Shown here piece by piece: positions 25,062 through 36,960 of a DNA stretch of 64,000 nt; the stretch's first letter is position 1; each line of letters starts with the position of its first letter. The DNA comes from Albifimbria verrucaria (Eukaryota; Ascomycota; Sordariomycetes; Hypocreales; Stachybotryaceae), in the NCBI GenBank assembly GCA_020081605.1, contig JAHREC010000009.1, forward strand, positions 1,798,001 to 1,862,000, in the 5' to 3' direction. The notes beneath the pieces were generated by a model. That model was not told the origin of the DNA. It worked only from the letters and a program-made list of their open reading frames with translations, and searched no databases. The position numbers and the translations under genes were made by a program.

Positions 25062-26880
25062 GTTCCGAGGTCTGTTGTTTTTTCCTGCCTTGGGGAAGGT
25101 CGCGGTGGGATGGCGAGAGGAAGCGGTGACGAGGAAAGGACCGCGGGGGTGAAGAGGAGGAGAAGGAGGATAGACGGACGGGACGGGACGGGACGGAGAA
25201 CAGCCGAATCGAGGTCTGCGGAGTGAGACAACGGCACGCGCGTACTGCAGCGAGGCTTCGACAACAGGATGCAGTCAGATGAGCGCGTCGACTTATAGCA
25301 GAGGATACGGAGCGTCCGAATCCAAAGAAGTCCTCAGTTGTGGGCGGGCGAGCAAGGGCTGGCTGGTGAGATGATATGATGACTTGCGATCCTTGGCTGC
25401 CGTGCCGGTCAACGGTGACTGCACAACAGCGAGGGATGAGGGTTAAAGCCAATGCTGGCCATTTTGATGGCGCATCGGCGTGGGGACTGGAGGAGACTGG
25501 AGGAGCCTGGGAGAGTCAATCAGTGATGCCAAGGATGGAGCATCCTGGTCGACGTGAGGACCTTGATGGCCGGCGAGGCCCTTGCCTCCTTCCTCGCCTT
25601 GACATAGTACATCCGTACCTATGGGCCATCATGGGTCCTCATGGGTCCTGCCTGCCCGTTCCTTTTCTCGCCCTTTCCTTCCCTTCTGGCCCCAGAAAAA
25701 ACCACCGCTGACCAACGCTGGCTGGCTGAGTGAGTGACTGAATGAGTACCCTGATGGCCAGCGCAAAACACCGCAACTGCATCACCAGCCTGGGGCCAAG
25801 CCCACTAGCAGAAAAAAACAAAGGGCCGGTCCATCTCATCGTCCATCGCTGCGCTGGAAAAAATGAAGATAATCAAGTACATATTGTTAGACGGAGATTT
25901 TTTTCTTCTTTTTTCTTTCTTTCTTTCTTTCTTTCGCTGGGTTGCATCCAATTAATCCTTTTCGTTTGTCCTCCGTGAATTAATTTGTGCCCGATATGCA
26001 CAGCAAATAAGAATATGTCCAATCCTACCCACCGTGCGTGATGTGATGCACAACACGAGGTTAGCCGGACTGGCGTGGGCAAGCAATGACGCTACTGTAT
26101 CCATACGGAGCACGTGCCAACTAGGCTTACCGTTCAACCTTAAAGCACGTCTTTTCCTGACCGTAATCCTCCACCACCTTGGCTGTCCATCAAGGTCCCG
26201 TGAACGGCTGCGGGTGACCTGATCAATATCAGACGCCTGCATGTCTCGCTCTCTTCTTCAGCTCGCCAAGACACAAAGGGTCCTTGCGCTGAATGAGCCA
26301 CAGGTGAATGAAAGCCATTCCATTCGCCTCATCACCGAGAGTGGCTCCAAGGACCCTCCCTCCTGGTAATGCTGAGTTGAAGCAGCTCTCACACGCGTGC
26401 TACAGCCTCATCGGCAATCAGCTCCTCAGCCGTCAGCTAGCGGTCACGTCGCATTTGACGCAGCCATGTCCCGTAGTGAAAAATCGTAGGAGAACATTTT
26501 CCATGTCCTGCCAGCCAATGGGGTCGTGTCAGTTGGAAATTGCCCATGTCCTCTGTTCTGCTCGATCGAGCAATCCAGCTAAATGCATATAACATTACCA
26601 CTAACCATCCTTGATATCCGACGAACCGAAGATCAAAATAACACTGTTTTATCCGAAGCATGCGACATGCTCAAGGTAAATAACGTTAACCTTTTTTATA
26701 GTTTTAACGTTAAGAGCCCAAAGTAGTTGCTAGAGCACCACTATATGCATAATTAAACCATAGCGGCCCAAATGCCCACATATACAACTTATCCCAGTGT
26801 GTATGTATTACGTGATCCATCACCTCGTCGAAACCCCACAAGCACCATCAAACATAATTCAATCCTCAGAGAATTTCACC
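25062..26880. other. Intergenic (1.8 kb)
   Basis: ZIP promoter side on the left and kinase promoter on the right. It contains a (TTTC)n microsatellite at ~25912-25935 and two copies of TAACGTTAA-like palindromic words near 26683 and 26705. No gene is seen. Confidence 0.4.
25912..25935. repeat. (TTTC)n microsatellite, about 6 copies
   Basis: A pure TTTC repeat follows a T-rich stretch. Confidence 0.85.
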
Positions 26881-28190
26881 ATGGCCACTGTCTCAGGTAC
26901 CAACGAGATGAAGGATATCGAAGAAGGGCGAGATGCATACCGGCCGGGCGGATTCCACCCTGTCTACATTGGTGATGTTTATAACGAAAGGTACAAGGTG
27001 CTGAATAAGCTTGGATATGGTGCTTATTCTACTGTTTGGCTTGTGCATGATCTTATAAAATCGTAAGTTTATCTTGATATTATTTAGATAGATGTATAAC
27101 TTATTTATTGCTGCTAGAACTGGGGCTGTCCATGAGTATGTGGCCCTCAAGATTCTCTCAGCCGAGGCATACGATGGCAAGAAGAACATCTTCGAGCGAG
27201 AAATTCTGAAACATCTTCGGGACCGAGACTCTAATCAGGCAGGATATACGGAGATTTGCCATCTCCTCGATGATTTTGAGCATCGAGGCCCTAATGGACT
27301 TCATGTGTGCCTTGTATTCGAAGCAATTGGAGAGACTCTCCGTAGTTTTGGTGCTTGGTTTCCAGAAAGTAGAATTCCTGTTCATCTCATGCGGAAATTT
27401 ACTATCCAACTCTTGCTTGGTGTGGACTTTGCCCATGATCACAATGTAATTCACACAGGTATAATAATCATTCCATCTGAACCACGGCTAAACTGATCCG
27501 AATTATAGATATCCAACCGAGCAATATATTCGTGAAAATTAGAGATCCAACACTTATTGAGTCAGGATACCTTAAGAAGGTTCCTGTTCCGAAGCAGAAC
27601 AGGGATGAGGAGAATTATACTATTGTTCCCTCCTGGTCACTCCGTAATGATTACTTCCATAAAGAAGATAATCTCTTGGGCTTTGATATTGCTATTGGTG
27701 ACTGGGGTGTTGCAAGCTGGGTCGATAACCATCTCACAGAGATTATACAGCCGGTTGCTCTTCGCGCACCTGAAGTTTTGATAGGTGCGCCATGGGATGC
27801 TACCGCTGACTGGTGGAATCTTGGTGCAGTTGTTTTAGAGCTACTCTGCGCAATTCGTATGTTCGACGCTGGAGTATCTCGTGGGCAATACAGCCTAACG
27901 CAGCATTTGGCTGAAATTATCCACCTTTTCGGCCCATTTTCTCGATCCCTCTTAGATAGGGCGAATAAAAAACTAATTGATGGGATTTTCGATGAAAATG
28001 GAAGGGTTAAGAACTTTCAGTTCCCATCAGACAGACCTGTTCTTTCATCAGCCGAGTTTTTCCCAGGGCTGGATCAGGAGACTCGGGAGGAAGTTGTCGC
28101 CTTTTACAATCAATGATGAAGATAGATCCGACGGACAGACCAACAGCAGAAGATCTACTAAGAGGCCGGTGGATGTACGCACTTCAATGA
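26881..28190 (+). CDS. SRPK-like serine/threonine protein kinase
   Basis: Three exons: 26881-27062, 27118-27458 and 27509-28190. Start MATVSGTNEMKDIEEG, then the family opening YRPGGFHPVYIGDVYNERY. The glycine loop LGYGAYSTVW, VALK lysine, catalytic loop HTDIQPSN (HTD in place of HRD, usual in SRPK), DWG in place of DFG, the activation-segment end LRAPEVLIG and WWNLGAVVLEL are all present. The split between N- and C-lobes has only a short insert, as in fungal accessory SRPKs. True SRPKs phosphorylate SR splicing proteins; for these expanded fungal copies the substrate is unknown. One frameshift near 28107 fits a missing T in a TTTT run. With it the protein ends normally at 28190 (RGRWMYALQ). 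Confidence 0.88.
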
Positions 28191-28808
28191 ATGTGTCATC
28201 ACTTTGCATATCGCTATCAATATGTAGTTTTGAGGACTTAAATTCAGCTTCTAATCAAGAAGTTGTTGTTTTACTGTTAGAGTCAGCTGTAATTTTAATG
28301 ACTTGTGAGGCTGTGGCACTCTTCGCTGCAAGGGATATTTGTGAAGGAGGCAGCGGAGCATTCAGGGTGATTTGACATTTTAGCTGCTGAATCGGAGGAC
28401 TGCAGTTTTCTATAACTGCTTAACGACTGCCTCAATAAGGGCCTTACGATGCTCGCATCAATACATTTCGTACCATGAAGGCGAAAGTAAGCTCGAGGGT
28501 GTGTCGCAATCTAGGTAGCCCTAAGCCAACCAACACAAACGCGACAATTAAGCCTAACAATTACAGACTATTGAAACTTTTAGGACATTTTTGCTACCAA
28601 AGTTCGCAGTACGGAAGTCACCACTAACTTAATATTAACTTGGCCATTGTAAAATTTGGACCGAGAAGATAGTGGCATACAGGAATGACAATATTTCTCA
28701 AAATACAATGTAATTTATCCACGAACATTAATCTTTGACGATACCATTTCTTAGAACTCTTCAACCTTTTCCCACCTGGCACTTCATTATGGCACGCATG
28801 ATACGACC
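28191..28808. other. Intergenic
   Basis: AT-rich; no gene seen. Confidence 0.4.
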
Positions 28809-29919
28809 ATGACTACATATCATCAACTGCAACGTGATCCGGCCACAAAAGCCCTTTTCAATAACAGGGTCACCACTCTTGAGGAGCTGGAGCGGATTAC
28901 CGAGGATAAGACAACAGCCTTCCTGGATTTGGATACAGAGCACGTTGTTGTTGTAAAACTCCATTGCAATGATCGCATTCTCCACCAAGTTGGTCTAGCA
29001 TTTCAGAAACTCGGGCCAAGGTCTGGGTGCCCTCGCCAAGTCTTATGGCATGGTTCCTACTCGTCGTTCCCATCGTTTTGGTCAGGAAAGATACATTGAG
29101 TTAGAAGATTTGGAAGCAGCTATCCTTGAGTTTATCTAGAGCTGCATTCGCGATCATAATGGCGCCAAGTTGGTGCTTGTCGGTTTCGAGTTAGCTGCAG
29201 AGTGGACATATCTATTCCAGAAATTCCCCAAAGCCCTGCCTTACTTTTCGTCATGGATGGATGTCTGGGATATCGCTAGCAATATCGCTCCGGTTGGATA
29301 TATTCCAGGACGGGTTTCCACGCTTCAAATCGTGTGTTATCGTTGGCAAGATATCAAACCAGCCCAGAGAAAGGATGGTAATAACGGCGGCAGCGCGGAT
29401 AATGCTGGGGATGATGCCCTTTCTATCTTGGTGCTAGCTGACGCGCTGCTTTACTCGGACAATCGGCAGAAATTGATATTTCGCCAACAGTGTGGGCAAA
29501 TTGCAGGAATCTTCAAAATGAAAAAAGGCGCTTGGGTTCCTAGGACTGTTCGACATCCTTTTGCCGCAACAATTAGCCCTCGGTCGCATGGCCCCCTGCC
29601 CCAGAGCCTTGACTCAGCGATGAAATTGGCGCAACGATTTTTTCACCTCGACCCTGTCTTTGTCGGATTAATGTCACCTGAGACAGCATATATTGCCTTG
29701 AAAAATGAGGATAAGCTACGTGAGTTTATACAGTCTACTAATGGACAAGTCCTATCCACAGGCGATGTATTAGAAGTCAGACGATTCATACCTTCTACTG
29801 GAAGCCAGGTTAAACAAGCTTATGAGGTCAGACGTCCTCTTGCGGTAGGAGACCACAAGCCGATCAAAGTGATGGAGGATAATGATGACTTCGAGGGCTT
29901 AGGGAATCTCTTTGCTTGA
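28809..29919 (+). pseudogene. DEDD-type (Gfd2/YDR514C-like) nuclease-fold gene, broken
   Basis: The N-terminal segment TTAFLDLDTEHVVVV has the D-x-E of the DEDD exonuclease fold. RILHQVGLAFQK, the segment VLVGFELAAEW and the later NAGDDALSILVLADALL follow in the order expected for Gfd2/YDR514C-like proteins. The frame shifts near 29022 (a missing G in a GGG run would restore it). A TAG stop at 29137-29139 lies in the restored frame inside a conserved-looking helix and is not removed by any plausible intron. The C-terminal ~80 residues look like a lineage-specific tail. The family is expected to act on nucleic acid, but catalysis is unproven. Of all the broken genes here this one is the most likely true pseudogene. 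Confidence 0.6.
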
Positions 29920-30508
29920 ATGGAAGGCTTATCTAATAAATATGAAGTGCTTCAAAGAATAAAAAAGCCAGAACTAGTAACGGGCTCTGTTTCGAAGCAA
30001 ATCGTTGGATTGTAGCAACTGTGGAAGATTTGCTACTGACCTAAACCACATAATATTCTCTTATAGTTTCAATCTTTTGGTATGATAATCAGGGCAGTTG
30101 GATGGGGAAAACACTACACTACCCAAGGCAAGATATGTCAATGGTTGGGTATTCCGTAGATACAACGCGATAATATTCCAACAGACTATCTAATCGTCTG
30201 TAATATAAGAAATACACACTTGTTCAGTTGAAGCCATGACGAAAAGGAATACTCGCCCAAAATAACTGACCTGCGATCTGAAGGTCATCCTCGGCAAGCA
30301 GTGTCTCGAAACGTCTTCTTTGAATCCACTATGGCTCAAATTCCGTACAATCCAGCAACTCAGCCGCTTGGAAATATATCGCATCATTCATATGCCAGCA
30401 GTATGTCACGAAAGACCACTGAGCAAGATTTAACTGAGCCCACCACAAGGGGCCATTCTGCGCTGTCTACATACTCGCCGATGGCAAGGTAGTGGTGAAA
30501 TACAATGG
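29920..30508. other. Intergenic
   Basis: No supportable gene. The short plus-strand frame at 30301-30492 has no domain. Confidence 0.4.
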
Positions 30509-33271
30509 CTACTTGAAAAACATTCCTTGCTTCCCGAGTTCTTCAAGCTTCTTGTCTATCTCGCCCAAGATCTTGGCCTTGCGATCGCCATACAGCACGT
30601 GCAACTTGCGTGCTTTGGCGTCTTTGTATATCTTATACTTCCTATCGGCCAATATCTGGTCCAGTTCTTTCTCGTTCTTCGTTTGAATCAGTCGCTGTAC
30701 GATCTCTTTTATCTCCACAATTGCCTTGTCGTAGAACTTTTTCAGAATGATTTCATCCAAGTCCGCTTCGGCTCTGTGGAAAAGAGGCCGGCGAAGCGGG
30801 AAAAACGTCAATGTGTTTGTCAGCCCGCTGAGATTGAACAACCAAGAGTGAAAATCTGCTCGGACTTCGTACTGGATAGAGTATGCGATGAAGTTGAAAT
30901 CGTGGGCGAGCGCTAGTATTTGCTTTCTCGTTGGGGCATTATTGTCCCCATCAACCTGCTGTACCGGAAGCGAATCATCGGGCTCTTTGTTATAGGCCAT
31001 AGTCAAGAGGTCGGTCGACTTAAGCTTCTCCATCTCGCTTTTGGAAGCTTCAAATGTCCCTGTGGTATATTTTCCTTCGGCGTCGCATTTGTCATACTCA
31101 ATCTTTTCAGTGAATTCATTGCATGTGATCCAAAGCTCTCCGGCAAGCTCCGGCATTTCTTCTTCCAAATACTTACAGAGCTCTGTATAGAGCTTATTCT
31201 CGATGCTAAATAGTTTTTGCCAAGCCATCTCATACCTGCATAGCGCGTCAATAGGAGACTCTAAGCCTCAAGGAAAGCTTCAGCCTGGAGGGTTCGCTGC
31301 GTACCTTGTCATGAGTGAATTTGCCTCGGATGTGCCAAAGACGAGATTTCCCGCGGTCTGGCTCGTAGAGTGGCCATGATTTTCTCCCACTTCCTCTAAA
31401 CCGCCCCAAGAAAATGCCGACAGATGAAGCCACTGAGTCGGTCAAGTCAATCACAATCTCCTGAGTCTCGTCGTGGGTTGCATACCTCTGCTGCGTAATT
31501 ACCAGACTTGAGTCGTCTTGTTTCCCAGCCAAGTTTGCTTCCAATCTAAGACCATATGTCAACTTACGTTTCTCTTTTAGGGTTCTAGTAACGGTTACCT
31601 CGGTAGCAGATACGTTGCCCATTACGGCCTTTTGAGAAGCCTCGCCAGGGCGCTTTCCAACCGCGGCCTCCATCTTACGCGGGTCCAGAAGTACACCAAT
31701 TTCAGTAGTACCATTGCTAAAATGGCCATTAATCTTCATGGAGACAAGACCCTGCACCTGCTTGTCCATTTTTTCTCGCTCTTGGCTCGGTTCTTCTTCT
31801 TCGGTCTCTCGTCCTCGTCCAGTTCGTAGAATGATGCACTTCTCTTAAGCTTTGCAAGGTGCTCAGACCGCAATTTTGCCTGAGCCTCTTTGTCACTATC
31901 GCCGATTGCAAACATCGCCTTATCTAGCAAACCAATTATTGGATCCGTGATAGGTATAAATCGGCGAACTGAAGCGGTGTTGTTGTCAGGTTGCAGTCCT
32001 TTCATGTATTCGTTCCAATGAATAGAGTGAATCCAAGTCCTGTAAATACCGAAAGGATCCTGTGAAATCTATTCCAACTATCAGCATAAGCTTTAATATA
32101 TACATAGTTGAGGACTGCTATACGTACAGGAATATAATTTTCCCGTTCTGACGAGCCACAATTCTCATAACGAGCAAACTCCCAATGACCTTGGGCAAGT
32201 CCTTGTGCATCTTTCAGAATCCCTCGAAGAAGTTGTTGACGCTGCCAAATCGGGTGCTAATCAGTTGGTTGTGAGCGCCAAGATATTCAATCAAAAGTGG
32301 TTTGGTGAGGTGTAGTTCAACATGGCGGACTGGCTTGCCATTCTTGGACTTGTGGGGATTTCCAAAGAGGTCTTTGGCTAAATCCTTCCACGTGGTTGAA
32401 TAACTAGTGTGCAATTTCTCGAGTCTCACACATCCCGACTCATCTCTCACAGGAATTGCGGGGGCTGATCAGTTAACGTTGTACCCCAGACAGCTTCATA
32501 GCTATCGATCAACTCTTTTCTCTGGACGGCCAATCAATTCTGCCAGAGGTGTAAGTGGGAGAAAAATATCGAGCGAATAGAGCAATTATGCAGGATAACC
32601 TACTCCTGAGTAGGGGGTGGTGGATATCTGGCTCCTTCTTCCCTAATGCGTGTATGCAAGACACGGCCACATAAATATCACCCTGCAACTTATTGTTTGC
32701 AAAGAGAGAATTATTCTTTTGTCTTTCATCTCAACCTTCGCGTATAGAGGGTATTTGCTTCCATTAGTTTTATATGGTGCGAAACGGTAAGCATCTTCCT
32801 TTGGCGGAACTAAACTGACTCTATCAGGGCCAAACGACCAGAGCAAAGTCTTGTTGTCCAGGTAGGACCGCCCCCAGAGCGATACACTCGAACGGGTATT
32901 CGCAGCTTCTAAATTCTGCATGTCGATAATGATTTGATCAACAGAAGACGGTAATGAAGTATGAATGGTCCAAGGTCTGTGCAAGGGTTGATTGAGCTGG
33001 TCTTGGGGTGGGTTGCCAACCAATATATGTTTGCTGTGGGCATACAAGAGCCCTCAGGGCTGTAGTGATTGTGCAACTGACAGGGCTACCTCAAACCCTC
33101 GCCATAAGTCCAAGACTCGCATGGCATCTCGGAAAATCTGCTGCCACGAGAACGAGTCAATCTTACGGAGACTTTGTCCCGGTGGCTAGCTGAGAAGGGG
33201 CGCCGAAGGATATTGTTTGCTGAAATATTGATATCACAATCATACTGGGCGTTTAACATAGTACGTAACAT
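30509..33271 (-). CDS. Protein M: large unrecognised accessory protein
   Basis: A run of minus-strand protein-like frames reads in order across ~2.7 kb: SLWGRSYLDNKTLLWSFGPDR, VELHLTKPLLIEYLGAHNQL, FGIYRTWIHSIHWNEYMKG, DPIIGLLDKAMF, ITQQRYATHDETQEIVIDL, then the long C-terminal exon (30509-31228) MAWQKLFSIENKLYTELCKY to KLEELGKQGMFFK. The last exon is highly charged and alpha-helical. Frame changes near 32655, 32225 and 31770 fit single missing bases (GGG and A-run sites). Introns lie near 32100 and 31240. An in-frame stop near 33055 and an unclear start leave the N-terminus unresolved. No signal peptide, membrane helix or known catalytic motif is visible. I do not recognise the family. It is divergent from N. 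Confidence 0.6.
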
Positions 33272-34591
33272 CTAATTCGACTCTATGGAGACTTTTGCAG
33301 GGCACAGTTTCTCACTGCAGAACACTGCAGCTGCATGCGAACTCGTGGGTCCGAGTCCTAGGAGATTGCTCATGGGCTGATGTATCGCATGGCCAGCCAG
33401 GGGTATACAGAAGCCATAAGAACTAAGCGCGAGCTAGGGCTTGCGAGGCGATATAGGGTCAGGTGTTGTTGATGGGCGTTGAAGAGCCAGGCCAGAATTG
33501 TCTCAGGTGGCTGACATCTGGATTCGCCGAGCTCACAATCTTCTCCTTTAGACGCTTGGCGGGCCTCACCTCCTGAATAGGCACGTAATATTCAATCTAG
33601 ACTGCATCTGTTCAGCTGGAAACCCGGTGCAAAGATGCCGATTGCGGCTCGGACAGACACTAGCTTCAACCAATTCGTGTGATAGAATAAGATGGTCGAC
33701 GGGTAGGCCGAGAACCCGTAAGGGTCCAGACTAGGTGCAACGGGAAATATGCCTTAAGTAGAACATCTGTGGAGTAGTTCCTTGTGCCAGTCAGACCTCG
33801 GTTTCCCAATTTGTTGGTTCAAGCTGGGAATACCTAAGCGCGGGTCGTTCCGCCATGTGTCGAGGACCACATGGACCAACTCCACGCTCCCATCATTGGA
33901 CAAGATAAAAAGAGGCGCTCAATAGCCTTGCAGAAAAGTGAAACTGCCTCGAGTCAACTGGGGCCGAGATGAACGCATGGCGGTGGCGCAACTGCTCGCT
34001 AGCTCTTGTTAGTACCGTATCTCAGCTGCTCTGCAACCCCAGATCTAGTTGCATTGGGACCAGGTTAGGCGATCAAATCGTGAGTTGATGTGCAGCTAAG
34101 GCTCTTTTGGTAACACCCTGGTCCAAATTATTGAGCGTCGAGCCCTTTCCAGGTCCTGTCTGGAGCATCATACCCAATTAAGGAGGCGACAGGGGTTGTT
34201 GAATCACACCACCTGTATTAGTCTTGGTACTGAGTAAAGGGCTGAAGCCTCGTTGAGTCTTTTCTCCGAGAGCCAATCAGGCGGTAACAAGCCTTGACGA
34301 CGATTGAGACAATGTGGCTTCGGCATTGGGAAATTTCCCATGTGGACTCACTAGTGCCTGAGAAAGGGTCCAGTCGCCACTTACATGGGTTGCGTTGTCT
34401 AGCAATTGCTGGTAACTGTTCCAGACTATCAGAGCTGAGACAATACGGCGAAGGCGTTGCCGAAGGCTGTACGGAATAGCATCTATACGAATTTGAAGTG
34501 GTATAAATCCTCACAATGACCCTTCCCAAGGGCTGTTCTCAAGTTCTCCACACACAAAGAAAGCCACAGCTCAGATATTCAGAGAGACAAG
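33272..34591. promoter_or_regulatory. Divergent promoter region between proteins M and N
   Basis: 1.3 kb between two divergent genes of the same accessory block. No gene is seen. Short open frames on both strands (34218-34529) are not protein-like. A shared control region is inference from orientation. Confidence 0.4.
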
Positions 34592-36856
34592 ATGGCCGAC
34601 GACACAGTGACTCCTCCCGCACCAGCTGCGGCTGCTGCGGCTCAAGGCCAAACGCCTGCAGACACGACAAAGAATCAAGCCAAAAATGCCCTTGATATGA
34701 TGGCAACGGCAGCCACTACTCTTAGAGAAGCCATCAACGCCTCCTTGCCTGTGTCTTCAACACAGCTCATGACTGTTCAGATTCCTGGCACAATTATTGA
34801 CCCAAGGCAAGTAATTTCTCTGTCAGTGTTTGGCTATTGCTAACTCCCTACAGCCAATATATCTGGCATCCGGATACGCAGCCATTCCAACCATTGGCTG
34901 TTCGAATTGCCGAAGCCAAGTTAGTCGACAATCAGGTACCGATCAGCAAGGTGATGGTAAGTGATCAATCGGCTCTGTTCAATGAGAACGAAAGTACTAA
35001 GTGAATTAGATGGGCCGTACTGGCAAGAGTGTTTCACGAAGCTATCTAGCCACTCTAGACTGTCTAGTCTCGGTTGAGACTTCAATTGCTGCAGCAATTG
35101 CTAGTGACAAGCCACTTACAGACCGCCAGATCAAAGTGCGGGACCGATATGAACAGGCCATGAAATACTTGACAGAGCCTGATGCTTACACTCCGGGCAA
35201 GTCAAGATTGCAAACCTACGTTGAGAAGCAGTCCACTTGGAACAAAGCGGTAGAAGCTTACAATGAGGCTCAGTTTAAGCAACAGAAAGCAGACCAGGAC
35301 AAAGGACTCAACACTGAACAACAGCGCCAGTCATTCCTCGAGTGGATGCAGATGAATGGGCGAGATTTCAAGGCAACTATTCAAGCCAAGTACATGGACT
35401 GGGTCGTCCACGGTTACAAGTTTACCATTGAGTTCAACTTTGGTGTTGTCGACGTGACTTCTGCTATGAAGCGAATCGAGAGCAGCAAGGAGGCGTACCG
35501 TAACTTGACGCTCTTGGCTGCCGATGGCGCATCGGAATACTGCGGTGTTAACCTCACCCCTCCCAACTGGGCTACGTTGGTTCAGAATACTGTCGATGCT
35601 TGGATGGGCAAAAACAGCGGGCCCTCTGCAATGGATCTTCGCGCGGAAATTAAGCGACTTCAAAACATTCTCATCTCCCACCAGGGCCTTTTGGCCGCTG
35701 TTGAAGCGAACACGTTCGTCCCACATATATTTGGGAACTCGGAAGACGGTCCAGACAACACCCTGCGCGGGAAATATCAGCAAGTTTACGCTGATATCGA
35801 CGCCAACGACAAGAACACCCCTTGGCTGCTGATGAAAATACTTTGAAGAAAAGAAAGAATCCATTTGAAGACATAGCTAAAGATAAAGAGGCTTGGAGCA
35901 AGGCGCTCATAGCCAAGAACAGGAAAATCGTACGTGCCAGTGCACAGGCAGGAAAAGACGAGACCAAAACATACATCAGTAACCGTATCAAGACTATTGA
36001 GAAGGAGATCAAGAGCCTTGAGGATCAACTGAAGAATATAGGCACTGAAGTGCCAAAATCGGGCGCCATTGTGATGCCACCAGTCTACGATGAACAAGGC
36101 AAGACAATCGACGACAAAGAGATTGTCGCCGATAAAGAGCTGTTCAAGCACTCAACTACCAAAGAAAAACCATCCCCTGGACACGAATCACCGCCAAAGT
36201 TGCGGCTTCTCAATCCGACTCGGTCAAGACAGCGAGCGAGTCCTCAACAGGCGGCGGTGTCGGTCTCAATGTTGGATTGTGGTCTGTTAGTGGCGGCGCA
36301 TCCCACTCTAGCTCGAAATCGAGCTCAGCTTCATCAATGGCGAATCTCGATGTTGAGCTATCCATGGATTGCATGCTCGTTGAGATTGATCGGCCCTGGC
36401 TGCACGCCGAGCTCTTCTCTGACCATGAACTCGATGCCGCGCCTGGTTTCAAGATTTCCCTGGGCCTGCTGCACTGCAAAAAGCCGCTGAGAGCCATGAG
36501 CAGATAGAGACGGACTACACGCAGTTCTCTAGTTATCCCAACGCCTTCGTCATCGCCTGTAACGTCGAGCTTGAGTTCAATGGCGACACTTCGGCCTTGG
36601 AAAGCCAGCTCGAAGCATCTTCCACCGAAGTCAACGCCAGTGTTGGCTGGGGCCCTTCACGATCTCGTCGGCCCATAAGAGTTCCAAGTCAAGCGCAAAG
36701 ACCAAGGCACAGAGCACAGCTACCGGTATGCATATTAGTCTGCAGGCGCCACAGATTATTGCTTGGGTCCAAGAGCTCTTGCCAGCCTTGCCGAAGCCTC
36801 TTGGAGATAATCCTGCCTTGTTTGGCCTTCCTTTGGCAAAGGTAGAGACGAAGTGA
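34592..36856 (+). CDS. Protein N: unrecognised accessory protein with GC-AG intron
   Basis: Three exons: 34592-34806, 34854-34956 and 35010-36856. The first intron has a GC donor (AG|GCAAGT) with a normal acceptor, the second is GT-AG. The start is MADDTVTPPAP followed by an Ala-rich stretch. Residues ~120-430 are helical and charged. A C-terminal part (~36220-36856) is Ser-rich and beta-like, with VSGGASHSSSKSSSASSM, TQFSSYPNAFVIACNVELEF and LQAPQIIAWVQELLPALP. No signal peptide is seen. Four frameshifts (near 35820, 36175, 36460, 36660) each fit one missing C or T in a short run, and restore one continuous frame to TGA at 36854. I know no function for this family. The repeated Ser/Lys stretches near the C-terminus and the alternating polar/nonpolar strands are the only visible architecture. 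Confidence 0.7.
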
Positions 36857-36960
36857 CTCCAAGTATAACAATAAGCCGTTTGCTTTGTTAGATACTAGTG
36901 TATTTTGTGGAATTGTTTTGTTGTAGAAAGTGTACAAAATAATATACGCAATTTCTTGAT

